Notes: generated from the letters alone by a model not told the origin. Positions 1 through 11,589 are shown, numbered from the stretch's first letter. The stretch: 64,000 nt of DNA from Mesocentrotus franciscanus (GCA_037976565.1 CP137683.1:13163699-13227698); one strand, 5' to 3'. Numbers and translations: made by a program.

Positions 1-2902
1 AGGATCATGGAATCAACTATCACACACTTTGGAAAACTAGATGTCTTGGTGAGTCACGTTTCATATTCCAACAGTCAAGAGAGCATACAACACTTGCTCC
101 TGGGTCAGTTGCTCCGTGTCAATATCCTACACTCACCAAATTCTTAACTTCAACGCTGGACCAAACACTATATCTAGCACTTACCTTAACCCCAAACCTA
201 ACCTAAGACCCAGTTGTGCAATGGCTCAGTGGTATAGCAGTAGTCTCGTAACTGGGAGGTCCTGGGTTCAAAGCCAAGTCAATGTGCAAGTGCCCTTTGG
301 TAAGGCATTTATCCTCATTACCAAGTGTCTTGGAGAAGACTGAAAGCTGTCAGTCCCCTGGTTGCTTACTTACAAGCATACACATGCTTCTTAGCAGTCA
401 GTTAAACAAACCACCTAGCAACCCTAACCTTATACCTTTGATGTAATAAAGCCAAGAGCAACCATTGCCAAAGGAAATTAGGATTGCCAAAATTGAATTT
501 TCGTAGATGTTTTTCTCTTCTTTGTGTATGTCTCCTTTGGCCAATCTCATCTCTTGTCTCTCACTATCCCCTCCCACAATTTCTCTTGCATGCTCTGTCT
601 CTCTTTGTATCATCTCTCATGTTGCTTTACGCCTCTTTAACATCCTTTAGCAAGACATTAACCGACATTTGCCAGTCTCCACCCAGGTGAAGTATATGGG
701 TACCGAGTCAGAAGCAAATTCTTGAATGCTTGAGTAGAGCTTCTTATCATGAAAGCTCAGCTATTAAACCTTAAGAAAAGTCAACTGTGAATATTACTGC
801 ACTTGTTGTTGTTGCCATTGTTGTTATAATCATTTATTTCATCATCATCATGTTATTATCACTATTGTTCTTCTTATCATTGTAATGATCTATCTATGTA
901 CTATCTATCCATCTATATATGTCCCATAGCTTGGAGGCCATTTGGGCGACCATTGAAATTGACCTGAAGATGCAGGTTCTCCATAAGTTTCTGTCTTGAT
1001 CTGTCCTGGTTAGCGGATGGAATGACATTCCCATTCACTTCTTGATGTTATCGGTTCATTCCTAGTTGGTCTGCCCCTCTTTCTTCTACATTTTAGTTCC
1101 TCCTAGTAAGATGGTATTTGCCAAGCTATTACCATAACATTGTAATCTATCATTTCTCTGTATTTGAATTTCTACCCCCCACACTGTTCTTGTCATTGAT
1201 ATAATCACCATCTATAACATCCTCATTCTCATCATCATTATATTAATGTGATTATTATTTGTGCTGTTCTTATAGTTATCATTATCATGAATTTATGATT
1301 TAGTAATTCTCTTTCTTTGTTTGAATTTCTACCCCACCCCCGGTCCTTTTCCAAATCTCAAAATACTTGGTGATGTACAAAGGTCAATAATGCAGGAGGA
1401 GGGTCACCAAGTTCGCTCACAAGTGAAGACTTAATGGAGAATTATGATCGCACTGTAATGCTCAATGTCAGGTCGGTCATCCAACTTACCAACCTAGCGA
1501 CGACTCATTTGATTGCATCCAAAGGTATGTCTTTTTCTATTTGATTGATTTCTTTTTTGAAGTTGCAATCAATCTCTAATTTCAATCTGAATTTGCTCAA
1601 ACTTACACTGATCTAACATGTAGTGTAAGCTTCTACCAACCATGAAATTTAGTAGGCAAGCTTTTGTCCACTCCTGTGGGCTTTCTCAAGCCAAGTGATT
1701 ATTCACACAGTTTCTTGCTGTCTGCTGTTTTACTGATCTGTTTCTCTCATCTTCTACTCAAATCATCAAAATTAACTCAAAATCAGGGTGGCCTTCCCCC
1801 AAGACTAAAAGCACTTTGAAGTTATTTATTAGTTAATTAAATGAATAAATAAATAATAGAAGCAAGGGTTATAATGATTGTATTCATGCAGCTCGTTTTC
1901 TAATTACTATTATATACCAGTAAATGATAGTTTTACTGTCATATCAATTTTGTTCTTTTCAGGATCTGTGGTGAATGTTTCCAGTGTTTGTGGATTGAGA
2001 GTGGTAGGTAGTAGTAGTGATATATTATACATATAATTATAAGTACCGGTATTAAAGTAGAGGTGCATTGATTTTAAATATTAATGTAATTTGTATTGTT
2101 GCATAAGGGAAGACTAGATCAAACAAGATTATCAAACTTCCCCGCTTTGAAACATTCAAAGTTAACAAGTATCAGCAAGTTTAAAATGGTAAAATATTGC
2201 CCCACTTTCAAACTTGAAGAGCTCTCTGAACACTGCAGAGTTTTGTGACGCACTCAGGGGACCGAATTAGTGTAAGCTGATGATGACCTTTAATTATATG
2301 AATTTATATTTTCTTGATGTGGCCATAATTCAAAGTCGACTTTTATCTGTCATTTTGAAGTATCCTCTATAACGTTTCTTTTGTAATTACAGTATGTAGT
2401 GAGATGAACTTAGTTTGAGTTTGAGTTTATTAACAACAAAAATAATAACAAGTAAAACATAATATATCAAGCATGACTACATAAAATATAACAATATAAC
2501 ACAAGATAAATAACATTACACATGAATAATATAAACATTGTTTACAAAGTATGTTATATACAAATGAAATAAAAGATTATGTGTACACTTTTGTTCTTAA
2601 AGGGGGTACCAGAAGTTAGCACAAGTGCTAGTCGAGTCGGGTTCCCTGTCTTTGGCAAGAATTTTAAAACTAGTTTTTACTATACTAAATTACATATATG
2701 TACATGTAACTGAGGATGTTCAAATCGTTTTCAGATGGCCGGAATGTTAGCTTACAACATGTCAAAGGCTGCTCTTGACCAGTTCACTAGATGCGCTGCT
2801 TTAGGCAAGTAATTTTATTAAAACTATGAAGAAAAATATTGTCTACAAACATTGTATTACTGCAGAACTTGCCTGTAAAGGTGTTGTTGTTGTTATTGTT
2901 GT

Positions 2903-2938
<36 letters not shown>

Positions 2939-5900
2939 GTCGTCGTCGTCGTCGTCATCATACCAGAGCTCTTTTTCAGTTTGTCAGAGCTATTGTTGGA
3001 CATTTCCAGAGCTAGAAGACTCCCGCTCGTTTGTATTTTTTTTTTCCGCTAACAAATACCCTTAGCCTCCTAAAACAAATACCTTCTGCAGAGATGCCAA
3101 CCCTATCTAATTTTCAGGGAGTCTCCCTGAAATTTTTGTTGTTGATACATCACTCCTTACCAATTTTAATGCCTCCCTTATTTTTTGAAAGATTATTCCT
3201 ACTATGCTGTATGCAATTGATAGAAACCTCCCTGATTTCTGAATGAATCCTCCCTGAAAGCTGAATGTAAAGGTTGGCATATCTGCTTCTGAATAGTGGG
3301 ATATTTTCTGCAATTTTACAGTGGGTAGCCAACAACAACAACAAAATTGAAATGAGAGAAAGTAAAAGGGAGAAATCGTGGAATCTCTTGTCTCAGAAAA
3401 TGATCATTGAAACAAGGAATGAATCTGCTTGCCTACTTTCTTTCCCTCTCACTTGCTTATATGGCTTGATCTAAAACTGATGAATAAAGTTTTCTTTTTG
3501 TTCTTTCTTCTCAGAATTGGCTTCCAAGGGAGTTCGAGTGAATGCAGTAAAGTAAGTATTTGGCATCACCTGTGCCTGGGAGGGGAATAATAAACTTGAT
3601 CGCTAAAGCTTCTCTGGTTTTCCCCCCTCTTCCCTTAGCAAAATCAAATGACTCTTAAAGGTAAAGACCAGTTTTGGAAACGCCCCTCTCTCAAAAAAAT
3701 GAAATGGAAGCTCTCATTACCAATCATGTGAAAGAATATGTTTTGACTAATACGTGATGATACAAATTGTGCCGGGAAAGTCGGGAAACTGATTGATATA
3801 TTTGGTAAATTATTATATCTATTGGGACCAAATAGATATCGCGCACATGGTCGTGTAGTCCCATATACATCTTTCTGTGTACAGTGCTTGTAACTTTACC
3901 AAGACTGGGCCAAATTTCTTATCATTTTGATGCTTCCAGAACCCTGCAGTACACACTAATACTTATATGCTAGATGATGAACCTTTTCTGATCGATTCCA
4001 CAATGTTTCTTTCACAATGCAATCGCATGACCAGAAAAACATCCAGCAAATCATCATTCATCTTGATTTTATTAAGATTATTCTAAAGCCCCGTTCAAAT
4101 ACGACGCGGTAAACTGCATTAGTTTTTTATGATGATGTAAGTGCAATACACTTCACTTATTTTGTATCTTACAACACTGACCTCGATGAGTATTCATAGC
4201 ACCTTTGTTGCATATAGTTGCCATTCATTAACACTTCGGTTGCTTTTTTTTGCCTCTCTGCAAAGTCGATCGTTTGCCACACATGCAGTTTTGCACAAAA
4301 CAATAGGCACTAATTGACAAAGGATTGCTTTGTGTGATACAATGGCCTTGCAAAATTATCCATTTCCTGTCTTGATTAGCTCCATGACAACCCTTTTAAC
4401 ATTGGTATAGATTAATCTTGCACTAGAAACAAATAGATAATCTTGAAGCATTTGGTATATCTATCCCATGATACACACAATATGGCACACATATAAAGAT
4501 TTAAAGGGACATGTTGTCAGTTTCTGTGTGCAGACAGTCATAATTTGCTGACACCAAAAATGCTATTATTTACTTTATTTATTCATGTCTTCTTTAAAAA
4601 GCAGGGTAGGTCATTCAGTTAAAAAACTGCTTTACAATGACGCCCTGCTGCACTATACATACTACATGAACAACAACAAAAAAAAAGAAAAAAAGAAGAA
4701 AAACGTTTAACATGAAATACCAGAAAACATCAATGTACAAAATAAGTGACATATATAAACACTAAAATTGCGAGACTTACAAAAGTAAGGAAAAAAACTA
4801 AACAGGTAATATAGGATAACAACCATGTGATTACAACATATTTATAACTACTTGACATTTCTTTTTGAAGGTTGAAGGAGAGGAGCTTGTCTTAACATCT
4901 TTTGGGAGTTTATTGTACAAAGAGGGAGCTATTTTGATCAATATAGAATAAACATCAGATATTTTACTAATTTCTTCATCTCCATCTTGATAACTACAGG
5001 ACTCCTCATCCCAAAATTGTAAATGACCAAATAAACATCTGGGACACTGCCAATTTTCAAACAGTTCGTTTACATTATCATACCTTTGTTTTAAAACGTG
5101 ACCACATGATATATGTACCCACTCTGAACAACTGGTACATACTGTATTTGCCGGCGTAAAGGCCGCAGTATTTTCGGAAGAGAAAATATAAAAAAAGTCT
5201 GGGTGTGGCCGATGCGCAACTACAGTAAAAAAACAGAGGTCAAAACAGCACGTATTCGTACATATGGGACTACAATGACTATACCAGTTAATGTACAAAC
5301 TACAGTCAATGGTACAGGACATTTCTAGAATACCTCTACACATCTTACCAACAATTTGTGTTATATTGTTGACATGAAGTTTTGTCAATCACGTGAATAA
5401 AATTCATAACTTACCAAAAATAACAAAAACTACCGGTAGATCTAGATCTAAGTTCGTGCCATCTCTAAAGCAACCTCAATCCTCAAATTTTTAATTTTTT
5501 GTCTACGAAATGTCAAAATCGGGGGTGCGGCCTTAACGCCGGCAAATACGGTAATAGAGCTTTCTGTTTTTTTCCTTACAGGTTCCTTATGACTGGTACA
5601 GGGATATGTTATCATATAAACAACAACGACACCAACTTAAACAAAAAATGATGTGAATATGAAGAACAAAAAGGCACACAAAAGTTACTGTCCCCTAACA
5701 CTTTTCTGAGAAGTGTCTAGAGCCCCTATGTCATAATTGTCCCTGATTCCTCGCATTACTGTCTTTCCGTTGGTTGCACGAAGCAGGGCTATTACCCGTT
5801 CATCTTAAGTCCAAGCTGCGAGCACCTTATCATGTTTCCTTGTGTCCTGCAACAGCTGCCAATTTCTCTTCCTGAGATCCTTGAATATCGACATGTCGGT

Positions 5901-8900
5901 GTCTTCCACCGTCGACCAGCAAGCATCGCCTTCTTTTCTGAAAAGACACTAACTCTATGATGATGGGCCAGTGCTTTTCTTTCTTCTCTTTCTCTCCTTG
6001 CCCTTGATTACGACCACCTTTCTTTTTCGGGTATTGTTCCTTTCCATTGTTACCGCTCACCGACTCGATGTGAACGATCAATCTCTGATTGTCGTGATTG
6101 TCGTAGGTCAATGCCAAAATTCTCTTGTGCGATTTTACACACAAGCTCATTTGTATTCTCTCCCTGCATTTCAGGAACGCTGAAGACCCGGATGCAATTC
6201 GGCCTCGCGTATTGTTCAAGCTCGTTTCCCGTCCTCTGCAGATTCATTATTTCCCCTCTCTGCTTCACCAGCTCAGAAGACAGTGCTCCAATCTCCTTGG
6301 ATTTTGTATCGACTGTCTTTTCAAAGTCAAGAATACGCCCCTTTTGTTGTTCAATTGTGTCATACAAAGAGGCAAGCTCTTTCTGAACAGCTTCCTTTAC
6401 TATGTCGGGATTAGATCTTCGAAAGGCTTTGTTGGTTGTAAGCTTGCCTGTAACATCACCAATGAAGCTCTCGTCGATAATTGGCGCCATTTTGTCTAGA
6501 CCAGGCGCCATTTTGAAAGTTACAGTCAAATTTGTAGAATCAAAATCAGTTCAATTGAGGTTGATGAATGGTGAATATACAGTAAGATGATAGTTGATGA
6601 CCTGAACACATAAGATTGCCACCAGACCAGTCACAACAATGTTCCAATTTTCCCACTTTGTTCCGTTAGTGAATCCCCACAATAAAAACAGAAGATACTA
6701 AAGTGTGTTATTGTAGATAATTGTATTGCTGATCTCAGAAGATTTGAACTAAAAATTGACATCTGACCCTGAAAAGACTTACTTGGCGTTGCGTCTCAAT
6801 TCAATTATTGCGAAAGATTGTTTGCCTAGATCCTGCTAAATGCGAAATGAATCATGGACTGAGTCGTCGAGTCCTCTCCTCAGAAATATTTATCCAATTA
6901 TAGCCAAGCTAAAAGAATTCACACATAATCTTACACAGTTCGAATAAAATTAACTAGCAACAAGTGACATGAGAGGTCTCTTCTAGAACGTGTTATAAAG
7001 GCGTTTACAATGTCTCTTTTGCAAGATAAGAGGAGAGTTTGTCTCTGGGTCATGGATCCGGTTTGACAGTTGCCAAAACATGCAGTGTGTCGAAGAAAAT
7101 GATCTAGAAATCAATCTAATGCAGATTCCCTTTGCACAAATGTGCTTCGTTCCATCAGATTTTCATGTAGAAGTGACGGATAACCTGTATGAAATGAAAG
7201 ACATAAGCTGCGTGAGTCTGTATTTCACCTTCTGGCAAGTCTCGCACACAGCAGGTCCGTAGTCCCATCAAGAAATACCCCCTAGTCTCTCAGAGAGTCT
7301 TCGGGTGAGGGAAATGTTAGATAATGACTTTACCATAAGGGGGATGGATGGAAAATGTAGAGTTTTATGTAAGGCCTGTTTGTCATAAAACTGAAGGCTG
7401 ATCCTGGTGATCGACAACGCCTGTTATTGGGAAAACACCCGAATGGTGTCGGAAACCCCCATGAGAGCCCACTACTTTGCATCTTTATCACTTTAAAAAA
7501 TACCGGGTCACTTTCGCGGTGGTTTACATGGCATATCTGAACAAACTTTAACCAAAGCATAAAGGGAGAGGAGAAACGGAATGTGGCAAGAAGATGAAAA
7601 TACCCCCTCCAACGCCTGCCCCCTGATCAGAGGCATTTTAATGCACACTCCATTCCCCCTTAAAGACTGGTGTCCCCCCTCCCCCTTGATGCTAGTCCCC
7701 TCCCCCCCTCAATAAATGTACCCGTGCTATGCCACAGTAGAGAGCAGGGCCCTGTTACACAAAACTTGTTAAAAACTGCCACAGATCTATGACAGTTCTG
7801 CTCTCAGCCAATCAAATGCAAGGATTTCAGTAGCTTGTAACAATTATCATAACTTGTTACTGATAACAAGTTTCATGAACTAACAGGGCTAGGATCATGG
7901 GTCCAGCTATTGAGGGAGCATGCTACATGATGTATGCCACTGATTGCAATAATGACAATGTAAAAGAATTGGAAGATATTAATGTGATGAATCTATATCT
8001 CTGCTTTAAGAATAAAAACAAATGAGACAAGATGAAACTTTACCCTCTATTTCTATGATCAAGTCTTTTTAATAATCATGAATGTCAAGATTATCATTTT
8101 TGTCTCGCCTGCGTAGCAAAAAGCGAGACATAGGCGCCGCTTTTCCGATGGCGGCAGCGGCGGCGGCGGCGTCAACATCAAAACTTAACCTAAGGTTAAG
8201 TTTTTGAATACCGGTAGTTAATATAATTTTGAAAGTATAAAGTCCTATTAAATGAAACTTAGACTAAAGGGTTATCAAGTATCCCCAATCATGTGAGGAA
8301 AATTTCAGGTCACAAAGTCAAGGTCAAAGGTCATTTCAGGTCAACAAACTTAGACTATGTTGTGGCATCATCATCAAAAACTTAACCTGAGGTTAAGTTT
8401 TGAATTTGTAATATAATTTTGAAAGTATAAGTTCTTATTCAATGAAACTTAGACTAAAGGGTTATCAAGTATCCCCAATCATGTGAGTAGAATTTCAGCC
8501 CACTAGGTCAAGGTCAAAGGTCATTTCAGGTCAACAAACTTAACTATGTTGTGGCATCAGGCTAAGATTTTTTAATTGTTATCATAATTTTGAAAGTATA
8601 CATTCCTATTCCATGAAACTTGAACATAAGGGTTATCAAGTATCACCAATCATGTTATTAGTCTTTTAGGTGACAAAGTAAAGGTCAAATGTCATTTCAG
8701 GTCTGGAAACTTAGACTTTGTTGTGGCATCAACATCAAGATTTTGAAATTTTAGCATAATTTCAAAAGTGTTTGTTCAAATTCCATGAAACTTGTACCCA
8801 AGGGCTATCAAGTATCACAAATCATGTGACACAAATTCCAGGTCACAAAGTCAAGGTCAAAGGTCATTTTAGGTCAGTAGACTTGGATTATGTTCTCAAA

Positions 8901-11589
8901 ATTTAATATGAGAATTAATAAATAAATTGTTGTTATTTGTTCATATTTCATGAAAGTAAATATTCTAATCATTCGAGTACTTTCCCATGAATATTTTAAT
9001 AGTAATTTTAGTATTTGATCCCAGGCCTAGTATGTACATGATCAGTTACAGCTAGGTGACAATATTGATGTTTCGATAATATATATTGGAGTATATCTCA
9101 TAATAATTATGGCTGCATGCATTAGGAATAGAGGTAACAAAACAGAGATTGAGACAGATAGTAAGTGAGAGAGAGAGTTAGATCCTGTTTACATCTTAAT
9201 GAATAGATTAAATTAGTATATTGGACATATATAGGGGAGAAGAAAACTAACATTTTCCCCCTGTAAAATGAGAAATGAATGGTTTCATAAAATCTCTGTT
9301 GTAAATACAAAAATCACTTCCCTGCTCATTCCTGGCAATTGGAAACAACAAAAATCAAAGAAAACCAAATCTGTCTACCACAGCTGTTTAAAGGACAATG
9401 AAACCCCAAACTTGTATGCACTTTAACAGAAGCAGACAAATCTTAGATGCATATAAATGAAGGTTTCAGGAAAAAGGAACAAGTAATACAAGTTAAGAAT
9501 ATTTGACATCCCCAAATCACTAATTGTATGGGGATCTGAAATTCGCAATGTTCTCATTATGCTAATGAGACGTGATGTGATGTAGATGGGCTCTACCTTC
9601 CAATTGTTTTTACACAAAATGCTGAAAAATCCTCTTTTCTTAAAAAGTTTATTAAATAACTTTATTTGTAAATTACTGACAAGCATTGAAACATTTATAG
9701 TCTTACCCATACACTAAATCTCATTTTATTGTATTCTTATGATACAGTAAATAATTATTCTGATGATTCATAATCAATATTCACTTCAAAATGTTTATTA
9801 TATTCAGAGGATTTCATTTTCGGGGGTCTGCAAATGGGCCACCCTGCCTATAAAAATAATGTCCCAACCTCAATTTTTCATCATATCGAATTGCGTAATG
9901 CCGAATTGCGTAATGCAGGCGAGATCGCCGAGAGCGTTTCACTTGTTACTTTTTATATGTAGTTTCTTAAATTGTAGTTTTTATTCATGCTTGTATTGGT
10001 GTATAATTCATTATATTTCATAATTCATTATTTGTACCGGTAATTCATAGAGTGCCTATTTCAGGCAGATTTGTGTGCCATATAAGAACAGAATTATTAT
10101 TCTATTAAATCAATGATTATGCTTTTTGTATTGTTTTGTTTTGTTTTGTAATTGTAATTTCGTTCATCTTTTACAGCCCTGGTACTATTATGACCCCTAT
10201 TCAGCTGTTGTATGGAATATCAGATGAGGAAATTCGTGAGGTAAGTTTGTAACCCGTTGACTACCGTTGACAAATTGTCTCATTCCCATAGGCTTAATAC
10301 AGGAGCCACCAGGTTCCCATTGCTAATGGGTTAAACCATTGACTACTGAATTCTCTCATTCCCATAGACTTAATACAGGAGCCACCTGGTTCCCATTGCT
10401 AATGGGTTAAACCATTGATTACTGAATTCCTTCATTCCTTCATTCCCATAGACTTAATACAGGAGCCACCTGGTTCCCACCAAGCGCGTAGCCAGGATTT
10501 TATTTTAGGGGGGGGGGCGGTAGTGAGCACGCAAAGCGTGCAAATCACTTACAGAGCGCTAGGGGGGTGGGTGCAGGGACGGGGGAGTTTCCCCCCCTCC
10601 CGTGCGAAGCGCAGAAGCTTTGACGTTTCATTAAATTATTAGAGAAAGAAGCCGATTCGTTGTACTGTTCTCGGCTCTTAATCCTTGTCTGAATTCAGTT
10701 TCCCCCCTCCCGGCGCGGAAGCTTTGACGTTTCAATAAATTATTAGAGAAAGAAGACGATTCGTTGTTCAGTTCTCGACCCTTAATCCTTGTCTGAATTA
10801 AGTTCCCCCCCCTCCTCCTGCGCAAAGCGCGGAGGCTATGATGTTTCATCAAATTATTAGAGAAAGAAGATGATTTTACCGTTCTCGACTCTTAATCCTG
10901 ACGTTTCATTAAATTATTAGAGAAGATGACGATTCGTTGTACCATGCTCCTTTTTCTTCCTATCCTACGTCCTCTTCCTTTTTCTCTTCTCTTTCTTTTC
11001 TTTTTTTTGGCGGCGGTTTTTTGGGGCGACTGCCCCACCCCCTGGCTACGCGCCTGGTTCCCATTGCTAATGGGTTAAAGTGTACCGATCACCAAAACAT
11101 GCTCTTTTCTTCATGTAAGGGGTTTCCACGGGTGATGTTCTGAAAGGTCACTTACAGTAGTTTCCTTTTAACTTTCCTATTAAGTTCTCAAGTTAATCAA
11201 AATATGCCCCTCCTCTTTTTAGCCCCTTTCCAGCTATTATCTATATTCCCCCTCTCGCCCAACAAACCGGAAACAACAACTCCAAATGTGAAATTTAACA
11301 CATAATCTGTGATCCGTTTTCATGCTTGGTGTACTTGATTTTACTCCCATTCACCAAATTCTCGGCACGTATGTACTCATTAAAATATTCATGAAATTCA
11401 TAAGATTTGTGACACTTTCCTCCGTCTTTTGTTTTGCAGCGAGCAAGTAAGGTTCACCCAATGGGCAGATTAGGAGAAACAAATGAGGTGGCACCTGCCA
11501 TCAAGTTCCTTGCATCCAATGCAGCATCCTTCATCACTGGAGAAACCCTGTCAATAGATGGTGGCAGACACGTCGCATGTGCACGATAA
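1..11589 (+). CDS. Short-chain dehydrogenase/reductase (SDR), 3' part, 7 exons
   Basis: Coding exons by frame and splice sites are 1-48, 1383-1524, 1963-2003, 2735-2804, 3515-3551, 10177-10240 and 11440-11589 (stop TAA at 11587-11589). They join in phase to 552 nt, or 183 residues. This is a classical SDR, an NAD(P)-dependent Rossmann-fold oxidoreductase. Numbering from the first visible codon, I see NNAG at 18-21, the structural Asn at 44, a catalytic Ser at 71 thirteen residues before Tyr84, the YxxxK pair Tyr84/Lys88, the N-P-G strand end at 113-115, and a C-terminal GRLGE...[12 protein letters not shown] segment typical of FabG-like members. The family is usually about 250-260 residues, so roughly 75 N-terminal residues, including the TGxxxGIG cofactor loop, lie before the window. 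All introns are GT-AG except intron 4, which starts GC. The substrate cannot be told. Family assignment is secure; FabG-like is my best subgroup guess. Confidence 0.93.
213..415 (+). mobile_element. tRNA-derived SINE
   Basis: A tRNA-like head has an A box (GGCTCAGTGGTATAGCAG, 223-240) and a B box (GGTTCAAAGCC, about 263-273), the spacing of a Pol III internal promoter. It is followed by a non-tRNA body. A related head occurs on the minus strand near 22,110-22,170. It lies in the first visible SDR intron. Confidence 0.65.
640..790 (+). mobile_element. SINE body fragment without tRNA head
   Basis: The stretch from GCAAGACATTAACC through ACATTTGCCAGTCTCCACCC to a GGTACCG block matches, with divergence, the body of the SINE at 18,284-18,563. 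The tRNA-like head is missing. Confidence 0.55.
800..1382 (+). other. SDR intron, low-complexity sequence
   Basis: AT-rich intronic sequence with short TTG, ATC/CAT and CTAT microsatellite patches. I see no exon or element in it beyond these. Confidence 0.4.
2405..2680 (-). mobile_element. Probable 3' end of a non-LTR retrotransposon
   Basis: On the minus strand this runs from a GGGAACCCGACTCGACTAGC-type block through A-rich sequence to a tail reading AATAAACTCAAACTCAAACT. Tails of this kind are common at the 3' ends of CR1/L2-like LINEs. No coding remnant is readable, so this is inferred from the tail only. Confidence 0.4.
2805..3514 (+). other. GC-AG intron in the SDR gene
   Basis: The exon ending at 2804 is followed by GCAAGT and the next exon begins after an AG at 3513-3514. 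Joining here in phase 1 gives Glu-Leu after the helix that follows YxxxK, as expected for the family. No GT donor nearby preserves the frame. The intron also holds a TCA/TCG microsatellite. Confidence 0.85.
2908..2963 (+). repeat. TCA/TCG trinucleotide microsatellite
   Basis: About eleven TCA units pass into six TCG units and back to TCA. Lies within the GC-AG intron. It creates a poly-Ser frame that is not a gene. Confidence 0.9.
3659..4037 (+). mobile_element. TTAA-flanked MITE, subfamily A, copy 1
   Basis: Begins after TTAA (3655-3658) with AGGTAAAGACCAGTTTTGG and runs to the sequence GCATGACCAG near 4030. The whole is the reverse complement of 32,452-32,798, with shared internal blocks such as GGGCCAAATTTCTTATCATT. 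The right terminus is degraded, so no second TTAA is visible. Confidence 0.75.
4555..4715 (-). mobile_element. Retroelement 3' tail, minus orientation
   Basis: Read on the minus strand: a pyrimidine-rich run, a short GC-richer block with GCAGGGCGTCATTGTAAAGC, then CCTGCTTTTTAAAG and a tail containing AATAAATAAAG. This is the style of a LINE 3' end with an A-rich tail. It lies just beyond the PHD-like fragment on the same strand and may belong to the same insertion. Confidence 0.4.
4831..5388 (-). CDS. 185-codon frame with C-terminal half of a PHD-type zinc finger, probable retroelement fragment
   Basis: The frame is open over 185 codons inside an SDR intron on the opposite strand. Residues 84-118 carry Cys84-x2-Cys87, His92-x2-Cys95 and, after a gap, Trp113-x-Cys115-x2-Cys118. 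This is the pattern of the second half of a Cys4-His-Cys3 PHD finger. The region before it is Cys-rich but does not complete the domain cleanly. PHD fingers of this shape occur in ORFs of several animal non-LTR retrotransposons, and the frame is followed on the same strand by a LINE-like tail (4,555-4,715) and preceded by an ORF1 remnant (5,720-6,529). I therefore infer a dead transposon fragment, not a host gene. Low-complexity acidic and Lys/Ser-rich sequence fills the C-terminus. Confidence 0.5.
   Translation of the reverse strand: MTKLHVNNITQIVGKMCRGILEMSCTIDCSLYINWYSHCSPICTNTCCFDLCFFTVVAHRPHPDFFYIFSSENTAAFTPANTVCTSCSEWVHISCGHVLKQRYDNVNELFENWQCPRCLFGHLQFWDEESCSYQDGDEEISKISDVYSILIKIAPSLYNKLPKDVKTSSSPSTFKKKCQVVINML
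5720..6529 (-). pseudogene. Degenerate L1-like ORF1 (Transposase_22 type) of a non-LTR retrotransposon
   Basis: An open stretch at 6050-6529 encodes a predicted coiled coil (about residues 58-100, heptad-rich Glu/Lys/Leu). It is followed by a [17 protein letters not shown] block, a GENTNEL block and IDRSHRVG near its end. This series is characteristic of L1-like ORF1 RNA-binding proteins. The frame breaks right after the IDRSHRVG block. Family-like sequence continues in other frames, for example an ATNGKTVMR segment at about 5,752-5,786 and an in-frame stop just before it. The element is therefore frameshifted and dead. It lies antisense in the long SDR intron. Confidence 0.75.
7748..7889. 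mobile_element. Fold-back MITE, about 142 bp
   Basis: The left end reads GGGCCCTGTTACACAAAACTTG. The right end carries ACAAGTTTCATGAACTAACAGGGC, so the two ends pair with a few mismatches. The interior has further self-complementary ACTTGTTA/TAACAAGT stretches. Compact inverted-repeat structure without coding capacity. Confidence 0.6.
8101..8890. repeat. Tandem ~170-190 bp repeat element with nuclear-receptor half-site arrays
   Basis: A GTCTCGCCTGCG...AGCGAGACA head and a GGC-rich run (8,101-8,175) lead into four imperfect tandem units, with AGGTCA cores at 8321, 8511, 8682 and 8854 (spacings 190, 171 and 172). Shared blocks include GGGTTATCAAGTATC and CAAGGTCAAAGGTCATTT. A GCAGGCGAGA at about 9,917-9,926 could be the inverted far end, which would make one 1.8-kb element; that is speculation. 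It lies in the long SDR intron. Confidence 0.75.
10251..10479. repeat. Tandem array of an ~80-bp palindromic repeat, interrupted copy
   Basis: Two full units and part of a third start about 10 bases after the SDR exon ending at 10240. Units run from AACCCGTTGACTACC through TTCCCATAGACTTAATACAG to TTGCTAATGGGTTAAA. The ends are partly complementary (TTAACCCATT/AATGGGTTAA). The third unit is split by the insertion at 10480-11052 and resumes at 11064-11078. Diverged relatives lie at 54,606-54,690 and 58,165-58,245. Confidence 0.7.
10480..11052. mobile_element. 573-bp non-autonomous element with GCGCGTAGCCAGG ends
   Basis: Near-terminal inverted repeats read GCGCGTAGCCAGG on the left (10484-10496) and CCTGGCTACGCG on the right (11041-11052). 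The flanking CCTGGTTCCCA is present at 10469-10479 and again at 11053-11063, an 11-bp target-site duplication inside an otherwise continuous repeat unit. The interior contains about 3.5 tandem copies of a ~110-bp unit with TTTCATTAAATTATTAGAGA and GATTCGTTGT blocks. No coding capacity. Confidence 0.7.

Noticed and set aside
213..275. Possible functional tRNA gene
   Set aside because: A and B boxes are present but acceptor and anticodon stems do not pair properly; SINE head fits better.
116..343. 75-codon plus-strand frame at the start of the window
   Set aside because: It runs through telomere-like sequence and the tRNA-derived SINE; no protein signature.
2826..3065. Poly-Ser frame of 79 codons
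   Set aside because: TCA/TCG microsatellite inside the SDR intron.
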